A stretch of DNA of 64,000 nt, taken from contig JADNRY010000052.1 in NCBI GenBank assembly GCA_015501585.1, positions 62,001 through 126,000 on the forward strand, read 5' to 3'. Source of the stretch: Rhodocollybia butyracea (taxonomy: Eukaryota; Basidiomycota; Agaricomycetes; Agaricales; Omphalotaceae). Positions within the stretch are counted from its first letter, which is position 1. Every line of letters starts with the position of its first letter. Made by a program: the position numbers and the translations under genes. Shown here in pieces: positions 34,526-44,909 of the stretch. The notes under the pieces were generated by a model, which did no database searches, was not told where the DNA came from, and saw only the letters and a list, made by a program, of their open reading frames with translations.

Positions 34526-34763
34526 ACAGTTCCATTGATGGACTACCACAATTTGCAACGATGTCATTGATTTTATACCCAATCCTTGTTTGCTGCATAT
34601 CCACTCTTTAATACTCATCTAATCACACACTCTTTAGTAGTACATATTAGTATACTAGCACTCCAGCAAAAGTACCAATAATACCCTAAGGCGAAGTCAC
34701 TTGCCGGTTTGACAGATCACATCAAAATTTGAACCGTGGACGTCCGGCCTACGGTAACCAGGC

Positions 34764-36229
34764 ACTCGGATAAACGAAATCGGGAGGATAAATAAAACTA
34801 AAGCGGTAAAACTAACGGCCCCCAGTGGGGAAAACCTATCTTGCATCAAAAACATGTCCCATGTCCTATGGAGGCAAAAGGCGGGGGCGAGACTCCCTTG
34901 GCATGCCGTATCTCCTTCAACATCCCCCCCTGCGGTTAGTAGTATTCCTTCACTTTCCTCGATTTCATTAGACGTGTATACGTCCAGATTGCACCCTATG
35001 TCCTTACGCACATCCTGGCTCATCATTTTAATGAACAAGTCCTAATACTTCTAATCTGATTGCATTGTCGTGGTTTTCGAAGCGACAAGGCTTGATAAAT
35101 ATGCACAAACAAATGACCTTGTAAGTACCTCCTTGTACCCTTGTTTCCCGACTGGTTGTGTAATAGTATCATCGATGATCGGAGGGCTGTGATACCGACC
35201 GCTGTGATTTTGGTTGATGTCGCGTCGGGTCTTGGCATCACAGGCGGCCTTGCGAGCCGGGTTCTGTAGGGTTCTGTCCTGTTCTGTCGTCTGTTTTGTT
35301 TGTTCAGTTATGATTACGGCGAAAATAATCTGCAGCAGCGTACGAAACGCCGGAAAACTGTGGGCAAGTCTCTTGAGCATGCTGGCGAGGCTCAGTAGTG
35401 GCTCATTTGATAACGCTGATCCCTTCTTGTGATTATTTGGGTAAGTACTGTCCACGGCTTGGCGATATGCTTATTATAACTTACGTCGGGAGTGTTCTGC
35501 GAACAATCAAGGGTCCTGCTAGTAGCCTTGTCCGCACAAGCGGCATCATTAGCGAAACAGGAGCTAACAGGAGCCGAGATACCATTGAGGATATCAAAAC
35601 CTATCAAAAGTTAAAACCCCCTCCCCTCCAGTCGCCTCGAAAGTACTACATTGCTCTAGATTGCTCTCCGTCCGTGATACGTACTAAGATGAGTATTGTG
35701 GCCCCAGATCCGTGATGAGTTGACGCGGAATATCAGCAGCAAAAATCACAAATGCTCACAAGATCACATATCAAACGAGACCTGATGCGCTGATGCAGGC
35801 GCCTATGTATACAGGCTCGTCCAGAGGCCCAGGTCCGCTGTTGCGTACGTCGGATGTTGGTATACATCTTCAAGCCACTCTTCACTCTCCAAGTCAGCAC
35901 TACTTACTGGCAGTCCGACTAGGAGTTCAAACCAATCCTAAAAGGCATGCATATATGAATATGCAAAGGGACCATTGTTATCAAGCCATTAAGGGTCTTG
36001 CCATGGGCTCATAACCCTTCATAACCCCGACGTTTCGTACTCGTTTCGTACGAATCGACCCCTATCGACCCGTCCGGCTTGGCGCAGATTACCCCCGACG
36101 GCCCTCGGCCGTCCTGATCCAACATCAAGTGGCATCAGATATTTTATTTTATTTCATTTTATTTTGTTGTGGAACGTTGCCAAGCTGTCAACGACCGAGA
36201 CTATAGATACTTAAACTCGAGAATCTCCT
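34764..36229. repeat. Decayed accessory repeats, no gene
   Basis: Contains an SSP 3'-tail relic (35040-35130: ACTTCTAATCTGATTGCATT), an R block (35330-35420, GGAAAACTGTGGGCAAG...GGCGAGGCT) and a stretch shared with 17930-18080 (35430-35580). Short open frames show no motif. Confidence 0.45.
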
Positions 36230-36333
36230 TTCTTTCAATCCCCACGAGCCGGTCTTGTCTCCCGAAATCCTTCAGTCATACATACGTCGAGCTGGTCTCT
36301 ACCAATCCAAACAACTCTACCGATCCAGACATC
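36230..36333 (+). promoter_or_regulatory. SSP conserved leader
   Basis: CTTTCAATCCCCACGAGCCG, then CGAGCTGGTCTCTACC and an extended A/C-rich spacer before ATGCGCAC. An ACTTAAACTCGAGAATCTCC box precedes it at 36210. Confidence 0.5.
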
Positions 36334-36855
36334 ATGCGCACAACCACTGTTATTTCTCTGCTATTTGCTCTCACCACTTTCAACTGCGTTCTCGCCGCTC
36401 CCGCGCCCAGCAAAATATTAGTCATTGCCTATGATTCCGCAGGGGAGGTATGCCGCATCGAAACAACTTACACGGAAGCGTCCGTAACGAGTCAAAACGA
36501 AATCTGTGAAGAATTCACGTACGGGAGGATCATGACGACCTTGCCCTTAGACTGTAGCGTCTCGCTGTACACAGTAGACCACACAGGATTTGTCCTCCGT
36601 GGTTACCGGAAGGGGCGGCTGGAAGCGGACCCGCTTCACCCTATCACTATGAGGTTAGAGGGCGGCGATGTGGCTACCGGAATAACAGTTTCATGTATGG
36701 AGGAAGAAGTACGTTTGTTGTTCTTTATTTTCACTTCTAATATCTAACTGGAGTAACAGTCGCCCAGCCCTCACAGCCCTCACAGCCCTCACAGCCCTCA
36801 CAGCCCTCACAGCCCTCACAGTCCTCACAGTCCTCACAGCCCTCGCAGGGTCTGA
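36334..36855 (+). CDS. Small secreted protein, SSP type B, with (SPH)8 tail
   Basis: Exon 1 is 36334-36708, intron 36709-36759 (GTACGT to TAACAG, phase 0), exon 2 36760-36855; 156 residues. The signal peptide is MRTTTVISLLFALTTFNCVL, cleaved near AAPAPS. The mature part starts ILVIAYDSAGEVCRIETTY and has EICEEF, LPLDCSVSLY and VSCMEEE, so four spaced cysteines. Exon 2 encodes eight Ser-Pro-His triplets and then SPRRV. Upstream in-frame ATG codons were not used because the family start follows the leader. Function unknown. The His/Pro-rich tail could bind metal ions or cell wall, which is speculation. Confidence 0.65.
36766..36846 (+). repeat. 9-bp microsatellite AGCCCTCAC in the SSP coding exon
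   Basis: About nine tandem 9-mers (two with AGT for AGC), in frame, giving Ser-Pro-His repeats. Because the unit is a multiple of three, length changes keep the frame. Confidence 0.85.
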
Positions 36856-37149
36856 TCACGCTGTAGAGTTGTTTCTGAGTGGGTTGAAGTCGACTGGATT
36901 TGAATGTATCCAGCCCAAGTTCTGCCTTCATGGTCGGCTGCAGTAGAGTACATACTACTAATACTTATAATCCAACTATATTGTGTCAAGCTGCGATTAG
37001 ACAGTAAGACATTGCGACTGACATGCACAACGATAGGTACAAGGTAATAGGCAGCAACGTCGCACAAAAAGCTGGGTATCGAGCACGCTTCACGGAGGTC
37101 GACACGGCTGTCTCCGTGAAAGACAGCGATAGGCTAACACGTTACAGGA
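36856..37149 (+). repeat. SSP 3' tail
   Basis: Contains TAATCCAACTATATTGTG (near 36970) and the GGTAATAGGCAGCAACGTCG / GAGCACGCTTCACGGAGGTC stretch shared with other tails. Confidence 0.5.
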
Positions 37150-38990
37150 CACTGTGGCCGCTGTCATAATAACCGACCATTGAGAAAGCTAGAGAAAGAC
37201 ACTTACTACTGGATCTATTATCGTACGTCGAGCTCGCCGACGGTATATACATCGCAGTGGCAGCAGCCATACCAACTAGTAGTCAGAAGATTGGTAGCGG
37301 TAAGTTTGGATGGAAGTTCATGATTGAATCCCGAGAATCGACTGGTGCGGAGTTGCAGCTGGAGGGATCAAGCTTCGTGTTTCAAATACGAGCACTAGTG
37401 AGAGCTCAAGCAAGAAAATGACGCGAAAAGACTTGAGTGGACGAACAAATGGGAGCTGTAGTTTCTGAGCCAGGTAAGCGTGCTCTACTGTGAGTTGACC
37501 GAGAGTTCGTCACACACGTTGTCGTCCTCCATCTTCTGCAACTGCACGCTGATCATTTGAACTCGTCTCTGGGAGCAGGACCGTGTTTCGGCATCGGAAA
37601 TCATCATCTAACAGGACGAACAGCACACTTGGGGAGGGATTTTAACGGACAGACGTGAGTGAGATGACGGGAGAACATTACCTTCGTGGTTGAAGTTGAG
37701 CTGCGTAAAGTCTTTGAATGGTGTACAAATGAAATTTATTCATGGAGTAGCCTAGCGGTTTCCAGTAGTTCGACGAAGAAGGCAGAACGTTCAGGATTGG
37801 ACTCGTAAGTAATCTGGTCCTCCCAATCCGACAAAAGGACCAGATTGAACGAACGGTCATGTACAGGCAGCGGTAGTTGAAACGTTGACCACTAGTCGCT
37901 TTCCGTTCTTGTGAGACTTGCAGATAAGAGTTGGGCTCGATAATGTAAGGACCTCCAGGGCTCGCCGAAGATCAAGTTTTAACGTTTTAACTTTGATACT
38001 CCGGGAGATATGACCTCTTTTAACCGCTTGCTTGAACTGACCTAAACAGCGTAGACTAGATTGTAAGGTAGTAGAGAACAGCAACAATCGTACAGAACGC
38101 ACCGGTAAAACTCTCTCTTCCCCAAGCCTTAACTAGCTTAACTCACAGGCATATTCCTCGATCGGTTCACTAAGCCTAGAGCTTGATCTTCCTCGAAAGC
38201 TGGGAAACGTTCATAAACACGAGTGTTGGACAAAACGCTTGACGAACAGCTTTGATTGTATCTCAACGCAGGCAGCTCCATTCTCGTCGCATCGTTGCAC
38301 TCTCCGTCCATCTCCATGTCTATTTGAACCTCCTAGCTGCCGCGCTGTCGTCTCCTTGGTCCAGACTAACTGCATCTGCACCTTCGAATTTGCCTCTGCA
38401 TATCGCGTTCGGGCTGAGTCCAGATGTTTCAGAACTTCCGAGGATTTGTGAGAGGCGGTCTAGGTATATTGAGTTCGCCAAGAATGCTTCGAAAATTCAT
38501 TGAGGCCCAAAATCGCATCGTTTTCTTCGTTACCGAAAGACTGAAAGCCACTGAAAGCGAGCGCTAATCGTAATGAAATCCCGGCCCGTCATACTGATCG
38601 ACAAGGCGTTAAAACTTGACACGCTACTATCACCTCTGCGAAACCACTTTCTGTCCTAGAACTGGGAGAGTTGGCTCACCTTGCAAGCGCGACGCACTTC
38701 GAATAAGCTCACAAGCTAAGCCTCATTAATCATTACTTGACGCAATGCCTGGTGCATCGAGAAGGCAGCAGCAGGAGTTAACTGGAACCTTGGATCCAAG
38801 ATTCCACAACATCATAGGAGAATTGCCGCCATGGACAGTCAAACGGGTAGATTGTCAGGAAAATCTCGCATTTCTCTCGCTTTTCATTTCCCATTCGCTC
38901 AGCTCTCTTTTCTCATGAACAAAAAGTACGTCGATACTATATTCTAGCCCCCCAGAACTCCGAAGGATCGCAACATCTTGGCCAAATGAT
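37150..38990 (-). pseudogene. TAF1-like 5' portion, decayed copy 3
   Basis: The minus strand gives NTVLLPETSSNDQRAVAEDG and GQLTVEHAYLAQKLQLPF (about 37440-37600). It then gives RSFNLVLLSDWEDQITYESN (about 37800), SRSIKVKTLKLDLRRALEVL (about 37950) and, further upstream, FQLTPAAAFSMHQALRQVMI (about 38740). The VEHA...LxLPF and WED motifs match TAF1. Segments lie in different frames with stops between, beyond what introns explain. Convergent with the SSP gene at 36334. Confidence 0.55.
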
Positions 38991-39059
38991 TACGGTGAAA
39001 AGATTGAATATCGATTTAGCCTTGAGGCCTGAGGGTCTAGTGACAAAGGCAAAAATGGA

Positions 39060-39383
39060 CGTCTGAACGGCCGAACTCCCCTCTTTCAACGCCCAGCGAG
39101 CTGGTCTCTAGGAACAGGTTTCTGGCTTACCCGGCAATCTCTTAGAGGGAGCTGCTTCAGGCCTAGCTGGTCTCTAATCCACACAAACAAGCACACAACT
39201 TTCCTTCGCTGCTGCTGTGCTGCCATCGCCGTCGCCGCTTTCTCGCTGTCGACCCCGCGCGTGATTCCCAATATGAACCCTTCCTCTCCAACCCCTCGAG
39301 TACTATCTAGCTCTCCGGTCCTTGATCCATACTACGCCCACAAAATCAGTGGCCCATGATGATTCTAGACCCATACTCGAAAC
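39060..39383 (+). pseudogene. SSP pseudogene, 5' part (start codon lost)
   Basis: The leader CTTTCAACGCCCAGCGAGCT and the body CTTTCCTTCGCTGCTGCTGT... parallel the intact copy at 18203 through DPYYAHKIS. The ATG has become AAG in ACAAGCACACAAC, and a ~55-bp insertion splits the leader. It continues after the inverted-repeat element at 42580. Confidence 0.55.
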
Positions 39384-39996
39384 TATGGAAAGCAAGAAGG
39401 GCCTGCCACCTCGGATCATGATTTTTGACATAGCCGAACTGATGGTGCCAAATCGGGACATGGACCTCGGGCACTCGTTACAATTATGTAAATCTATTAC
39501 TATTTATCCATTGGTACGTTCTCATTGCTCCGTCGATTGAGAAAAAATGCTAGACACGCTGCAAATTAACAGCAGAGTATACTACTGCCTCATATATGGT
39601 CACGGCGGTGTCATAAAAGATGGTCGTGAGCGTGCAAAGTAGTGACCATGTTGCCATCCCGCTTTACCCGTTTTTTGAGCCTACCACTTGTAACTATAGT
39701 GCTGAGTTCATCAAGGGCTCATTAGGAGGCAAGCACAATATTCAGGTCAGCTTGAGCCTGTACAAATTTACCACTGAATTGATTACCCAGGCCCGGGCTT
39801 TATTGCTGTTTGCTGTTAGAGCTGATCTAGGGACGCCTTAGGTTGACGAACATGATTCAGAGATTCAAGAAGAGCTAACAACTCTTTCTCTGTACCAGAA
39901 ATCAAACCTCACTGCTATTAAGATTTACCATCCAAGCATAGGTGTAAACCGACTGTGCTGAAGGTCGGAAATCACTGAGATCACAACGCGAACCAA

Positions 39997-40991
39997 TTGT
40001 GAGGACCACGCTATATTTGACGAGCGGGAAGAGGTGTACGAGAGTACAAGATAACGGTAGAGAACAACTAAGGAAAGTGTCACAGAGGTGACCAGTAATT
40101 AAAGTAGGTACACGTGACTAAGGTAACAATATGCAGCGTAGTAAACAAGAGTGTTTACAATAGGCCAGCCTTCCAGATTCCATTCATGATTCCTCTATGG
40201 AATAAGTAAGTACAATATCCCTCAGTAGTAAACTTGATTGTTAATTCACTGGATTAAACTGCACTAGTACCTGTAGAATGAGTCATACTTGTATAAGTAA
40301 CAGGCACTGATTAGCTACTAGTAAACTTACTTAAACACACCCCAAGACAAGCCCTCAGAACTTAGAAGTAAGTACACTTGACTGTAATCAACTGAGGGCA
40401 CTGATGTATGGGAGAAGTTTGAAACATACTAGATAGAAATCTAGATGGGTGAACAATTCAAGGTCAATTCAGTAGGTCAATTCCGAGTCAGATGTGGGTA
40501 ATTCAGATTTCCTCCTGATGAGCTTGGGATTAGAGTGGGACTCAGCCGCGGTACTTACCCTTTATGATATCTTGGCTAGAAAGTCTGTGTTTGTCACATA
40601 CTTGTTCAATGTATTTGGTACTATTTGGGCTCTTGAACCATCTGGAACTTAGCTCGTGACACTTGCACCAACTCCAATCTAAGTATTCAAGGCGGGAAAG
40701 CCTAGCTTTTCAAAGCAAATTCCAAAGTCTTCTGAGTGAGAATACTGTTGTAGTTGCCGATCCGACGATGACATCATGTCAATCCGGTACTGATTCTCTT
40801 CCGACATTGATTACTGATCTACTTACTAAGTACTTAGCAAGGTAGTAGAACATCGTAGATTACTCTAGAATAACTGTGCTGTAGTATATAAGGCCTACCT
40901 CCAAGGCCTAGTAGTATAACAGTTATCTTCTCTTATCCCTCATTGCCTGAGCCTCACGCTCTGAGCCCCACTGCGCCGGATACCTACGACA
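39997..40991 (+). repeat. LTR-like remnant
   Basis: Starts TGTGAGGACCACGC and ends GGATACCTACGACA, with TATATAAGG at about 40884 and a typical promoter-to-leader layout. There is no matching partner or target duplication, so it is tentative. Confidence 0.3.
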
Positions 40992-41950
40992 AATACTTAG
41001 GTCTTCAAGTGAGAGAGTCTGGCTAGTTACTCCTAAGTAATTAGTCCTTTAAATACTAGCAAGGATTTCAGATTGAATACTTAAATGGTTTATTGAAATA
41101 AGTAATTATAGTATGTAGTTCAGCAAACCATGTGGCAGTTCACTGGCAGCATGTACAAGACTGCCACACTTGCCATGGTCACAGCAATGTATTAAGCAGC
41201 TGTTCTGTGTCGAAGGAAGTACTACGGGAAGTCCTGCCCGCCCACCTTTTGCTTCCGAGGTAGTTGGGACGTGTTTCGGTCCTGGTTTAGTTTATCCTCT
41301 CGTGGGGAGCTTCATTTTTCCTTGCCTCTTTTATTTAACCTATGTATCTTGTTTATCCGAGTGCCTTTCTACGACTTGGCAGTTTTGTGCATTTACTTAT
41401 ATATTCAGGACATGTTGTCCTTTCCCTCAGTCGTTTACTTTATCTATTTATCTGTGGAACTCGTACTTACACTTATACACTGTACTTATTTGTGTTTTAC
41501 AGGTACTTACCGCTCTCAATACAAGTTGTTTGTATTGTACACTTCTGAGGCCATACTTATAAGTTAATCGTGTTTTACATTTTGTCGCTGCCTCACTGGT
41601 AAAAGGTACTGCCAGGGAGAAGAATGACTCCAGGATATAGAGATGTTTGTTTGAAAACTAGAAGAAAACTGAGATGCCACAGATTTTTCTAGTTTAGTTT
41701 CAATAGTGACACAAGATGGCAAGCTTCTATTACTGGACCTGCAGGCAATTATGACTTTGTTATGACTTTAGATTTAATCTATTGGGCCTGATTCAACAGG
41801 CTGTGATTTTTCGAGGCTGGTCTTGTCTCTTGTATCATGCAGCTCTGTGGAGACTATCAGAAGATTTGGAAAACTGTCAGCCCTTACTATAGGAGTCCAA
41901 GTAGTGCAGTGTGATTACTTATGATTTCTGACGGCACTGAATAGCATGGT
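40992..41950. other. No gene recognised
   Basis: AT-rich interior of the inverted-repeat element. Three overlapping open frames near 41170-41567 are low-complexity and hydrophobic, and show no motif. Confidence 0.3.
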
Positions 41951-42350
41951 CTAGGGCTTGCCACCATTTTCGTAGCCTATGGAGTACGGCCGGAAGTTAC
42001 GGGAAATCTTCCGTACTGTAAGACCTTCGAATGAACTATATTTTATCATACCGTTATGTATTACGCCGTATATGATGTATCATCACACGCACGTATAACG
42101 ACTTTTTCTTGCAATTCTGAAGTAGGAGAAGCACAGAATAAGAGCCTTAAGCCCTTGATACATGCAAAATAATACCATTCACCACATATTTGGGGGCAAA
42201 GGAGTTCATTGTCATGAGTGAACCTAAGGTACCGTATACTGAAGATGGCCGTATTTTGCCCGTACTGTACCATAGGAGACAAGATTGGTCCGTAAATATG
42301 GAGAAAATCTCCGTACTACCGTATAAGTTACATACGGTGAAGAGCCCTAG
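41951..42350. mobile_element. Possible small TIR element
   Basis: Imperfect inverted ends CTAGGGCTTGCCACC / CTAGGGCTCTTCACC, with repeated CCGTACT/CCGTAT motifs in both arms. No target duplication is evident. Confidence 0.35.
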
Positions 42351-42579
42351 TATGGCCACACGTGGGGCATACACAGAGCACTTAGCCTTGTACTCTTAGC
42401 TAAGAGCATTTATCATCTGAGAACAGAGCAATGAGAACAGCGGTGATAAATAAATTGTATTAGATTTACATAATTATGACGGGTGCTCGAGGTCCATGTC
42501 CCGATTTGGCAACATCAGTTCGGCTACGTCAAAAATCATGATCCGAGGTGGCAGGCCCTTCTTGCTTTCCATACGAAAC

Positions 42580-42790
42580 AGCTAACGCGCCTAACTGTGT
42601 TAAAACCAGCTCTTGTCGGTGTCCGCAGTTCTCAACGACCAGAGAAATGTGATGAGATTCTTGAAAAATACCTTGATTATACTGCAAAGTAAAGGACGGA
42701 GTAATTTGCTCTTTTTTTTTTCTTTTTCACTCCGGATGTCTAACTGGAGCAACAGAGATCTATGGTCGAGGATCGATCACCCTCTGGAGT
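42580..42790 (+). pseudogene. SSP pseudogene, 3' part, with terminal intron
   Basis: TGTCGGTGTCCGCAGTTCTC and CGACCAGAGA correspond to the 3' half of the 18203 copy. A family-type intron ends at 42755 (GGAGCAACAG), followed by AGATCTATGGTCGAGGAT of the 3' exon. It is the continuation of 39060-39383. Confidence 0.5.
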
Positions 42791-43372
42791 TCATAGTTGT
42801 CGCCACTTTCACCTCTGTTCTCGCTGCCCCTATCGTCGGGCTACCAATAAATATTATTGGCTATGATGTGGCGGGGAACAATGTATGCGAGATCAAAACA
42901 ACTATCGAGAAAGCGATGGTGGAACCTGTTAGCTGCAGAGGCCCCATTACAAAAGGGACATTCAAGGAGGACTTTGATGGACACTGTCGCTTCCTGCTGT
43001 TCGAAACAAAGTTAGAAGGCGATCAGGAAATTCCTGTCCGGACAAAAATCTTTTCTGGATTCAGGAGACAGACAACTTCTTGGACGTTGAAGCCGGCGGC
43101 CGAATCATTACTGGAATGTCGGCCCCTTGCAACGCCAGACTTTGCAGCTGGCATTGCAGCACTGAATTCGAATCGAGTGAGTTTCTTGGTCCTTTTTTCC
43201 GCTATAAATCTCTGACTGGAGTAACCGTTAGACGAGTGGCTTGATGAGTGGGTTGAGTGGGTTGAAGCCTGAATGTATCCAGCCCAACTCCTGCCTTCAT
43301 GGATGTGGAAAGGGTCGCACGAGTACCAATACTTCTAACCCAACTGTATTGTTTTTGCTTTCAAAGCTGTAA
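42791..43372 (+). pseudogene. Chimeric SSP type B copy lacking its signal peptide start
   Basis: Type B mature sequence follows directly on a 3' exon of another copy: VVATFTSVLAAPIVG, INIIGYDVAGNNVCEIKTTI, VSCRGP, GHCRFLLFET and LLECRP. The MRTT start and the first half of the signal peptide are missing. Exon 1 ends at 43176. The acceptor TAACAG is mutated to TAACCG, though TTAG 5 nt later could serve (intron 43177-43231). The readable exon 2 would end at 43372. An upstream ATG at 42613 is open through the junction, but that reads intron sequence. Recombination between two SSP copies is the simplest explanation. Confidence 0.5.
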
Positions 43373-43930
43373 TTAGGCGGTAACGCATTGCAACTGATAT
43401 GGACAAAGATAAATACATTGTAAGTTTATGTGCGCACAAGGTAACAAGCAGCGACGGCGGACAAGAATGGATATTGAGCACGCTTTGCTGAGGTCAACAC
43501 GACTCTCCATGACCACACTGTGCACAACAGGCGTTAGTAAAACGTTATGGAATCTTGCGCAAGCATGTAGACAGTAGCACTTCATTTTGCCTTTGGGCTT
43601 TTACATCCACGAGAAACAGCACTGTACAACTACACTCCCCCCTCCCCCGAATCGAGTGTGAATATAGAGCTTTGGGAGAGGAGTTCTCTTGGGGGGCATA
43701 AGCTCGCGTTGCCAGTACGTTCGGTGATCAGTCGCCATTATATTTGAATTGCGCGAAGGAAGTGTGACTGTAACCTATGTGGCACTGTACTACTTACCGC
43801 AAAGTGATTTCAACATTTGAAATATCGGAGAACCGCCACAACCCTTTCTGGCCAGCTTGGGGTTTCATATCAGGCGTGAACCTGCGTGCACCTGGATGAG
43901 TTTCGAGATACTTAAATCTGAGGCTCTCCC
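43373..43930 (+). repeat. SSP 3' tail and spacer
   Basis: Holds the GTAACGCATTGCAACTGATA and GTAACAAGCAGCGACGGCGG tail elements. The rest (43560-43930) is unique spacer up to the next leader. Confidence 0.45.
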
Positions 43931-44024
43931 TTCTTTCAATCCCCGACGAGCTGGTCCTGTCTCCTGAAATCCTCCAGTCATACGTCGAGCTGGTCTCTAC
44001 CATCCACAAAAAATCCAAGCAACC
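43931..44024 (+). promoter_or_regulatory. SSP conserved leader (best preserved)
   Basis: CTTTCAATCCCCGACGAGCT, CCTGTCTCCTGAAATCCTCC, ATACGTCGAGCTGGTCTCTA, then an A-rich run and ATGCGCACAAC. An ATACTTAAATCTGAGGCTCT box lies just upstream. Confidence 0.55.
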
Positions 44025-44447
44025 ATGCGCACAACTACTTTTCCTTCTCTGCTGCTCTATGCTGTCATGGTCGTTGCCAGCGCTCTCGCTTTTCCTATTG
44101 ATAGGTACTACGACCAAAAAATCAGTATCGTTTGCTTCAAGCCCGATTACCAAGTGTCAACAACAGTTACGACGACTAACTGGCCCGACAAGGCATCAGA
44201 TAGACCTAATGGTGTTACCTTCGATGTTCCCCTTTCGAGGACCGGGGTGTTTACGACGACTCTTCCCAGAAACTGTATCCTCAAAATGATCATGCGAAAC
44301 TTAGAAGGAGACATTGTGAGAACGTACACCATCGACAAACCACAGGCAGTGAATGCGGTTTTTAAGCCTGAGCCTCCCTGGTTGTTTAATCAGCTGCACG
44401 TTATCTGTGTCGAACTGGAGGATATAAAGCTACCAAACGTGCATTGA
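44025..44447 (+). CDS. Small secreted protein, SSP type A (best-preserved copy)
   Basis: 140 residues. Signal peptide MRTTTFPSLLLYAVMVVASA, cleaved near ALAFP. The mature part has KISIVCFKPDY, GVFTTTLPRNCILKMIMRNL, a TYTIDKPQAVNAVFKPEPPW stretch, and a closing strand LHVICVELEDIKLPNVH. Three cysteines. The pattern suggests a small beta-rich domain, but no known fold was recognised. TGA (44445-44447) directly precedes a family-type intron (44448-44503). The full leader and tail are present, so this copy is the most likely to be expressed. Convergent with a TAF1-like remnant. Confidence 0.65.
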   Translation: MRTTTFPSLLLYAVMVVASALAFPIDRYYDQKISIVCFKPDYQVSTTVTTTNWPDKASDRPNGVTFDVPLSRTGVFTTTLPRNCILKMIMRNLEGDIVRTYTIDKPQAVNAVFKPEPPWLFNQLHVICVELEDIKLPNVH

Positions 44448-44909
44448 GTAAGTTTCACGCTCCTTTTTCTTCATCATCGCCAAATCTCTAACTGGAGTAC
44501 CAGAGGTCTATGGTCGAGGATATGTGAAAGACCAGTGTAGAGTTACGTTTGTGTGGGTTAAAGTCGTCTGGATCTGGATGTATCTAGCTCTACTCCTACC
44601 TTCATCAGTTTGCAACATGTAGTTCCAATACTTCCGATCCAACCGTATCGTTGCTTTTGAAGCTGTGATTACGCGGTACTTGAGGCATTACAACTGCTGT
44701 GAACAAAGATAAGTTTCGTAGAAAATAGCTACGGTATGTAACAAGCAGTGGTGTCCGATAAAAAGATGGATGTTGAGCACGCCTCACCGCGGCCAACTCC
44801 CTTCATGACTACAGTAGCCCACTGAGGAATGACAGCAACAGAATAACACTTCAGCGCTTCAGCCTCCAATTCCATAAAATTATACCGATCATAAAAAGGA
44901 ATATCATGA
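44448..44909 (+). repeat. SSP 3'-UTR intron and tail
   Basis: Intron 44448-44503 (GTAAGT to TACCAG), then GGTCTATGGTCGAGGATATG, the TACTTCCGATCCAACCGTAT box and the GAGCACGCCTCACCGCGGCC stretch. Confidence 0.5.

Larger units (their letters stand above)
29764..34756. mobile_element. Integrase/alpha-kinase mobile unit 2
   Basis: A 4,993-bp unit with inverted ends TACGGTAGGCCGGACGTCCA / TACCGTAGGCCGGACGTCCA, about 35 bp including GTTCAAATTT. A 7-bp target duplication ACCAGGC flanks it (29757-29763 and 34757-34763). It carries an integrase-core gene (minus) and an alpha-kinase gene (plus), divergent. It abuts unit 1, whose right target duplication overlaps its left one. No recognised class II transposase is present besides the DDE integrase, which is therefore the candidate mover. 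Confidence 0.7.
39384..42573. mobile_element. 3.2-kb inverted-repeat element inserted in an SSP pseudogene
   Basis: The ends read TATGGAAAGCAAGAAGGGCC in inverse orientation and match for about 160 bp (39384-39545 against 42573-42415, nearly identical). CGAAAC lies on both sides (39378-39383 and 42574-42579). No transposase was recognised. The interior has a degraded frame near 39620-39841, an LTR-like stretch (39997-40991) and a small TIR-like unit (41951-42350). Superfamily undetermined. Confidence 0.6.

Noticed and set aside
36737..36931. Minus-strand frame with Cys-Glu-Gly repeats, resembling a Cys-rich peptide
   Set aside because: It is the antisense of the AGCCCTCAC microsatellite, which reads as Ser-Pro-His in the SSP exon with proper splice sites.
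41170..41567. Three overlapping plus-strand frames of 68-130 codons
   Set aside because: Hydrophobic low-complexity translations of an AT/TC-rich stretch in different frames; no motif or splice support.
42613..43215. 200-codon continuous frame as a full gene
   Set aside because: The first ~60 codons read through a remnant exon, a family intron and a 3' exon; only the part after about 42791 is SSP coding sequence.
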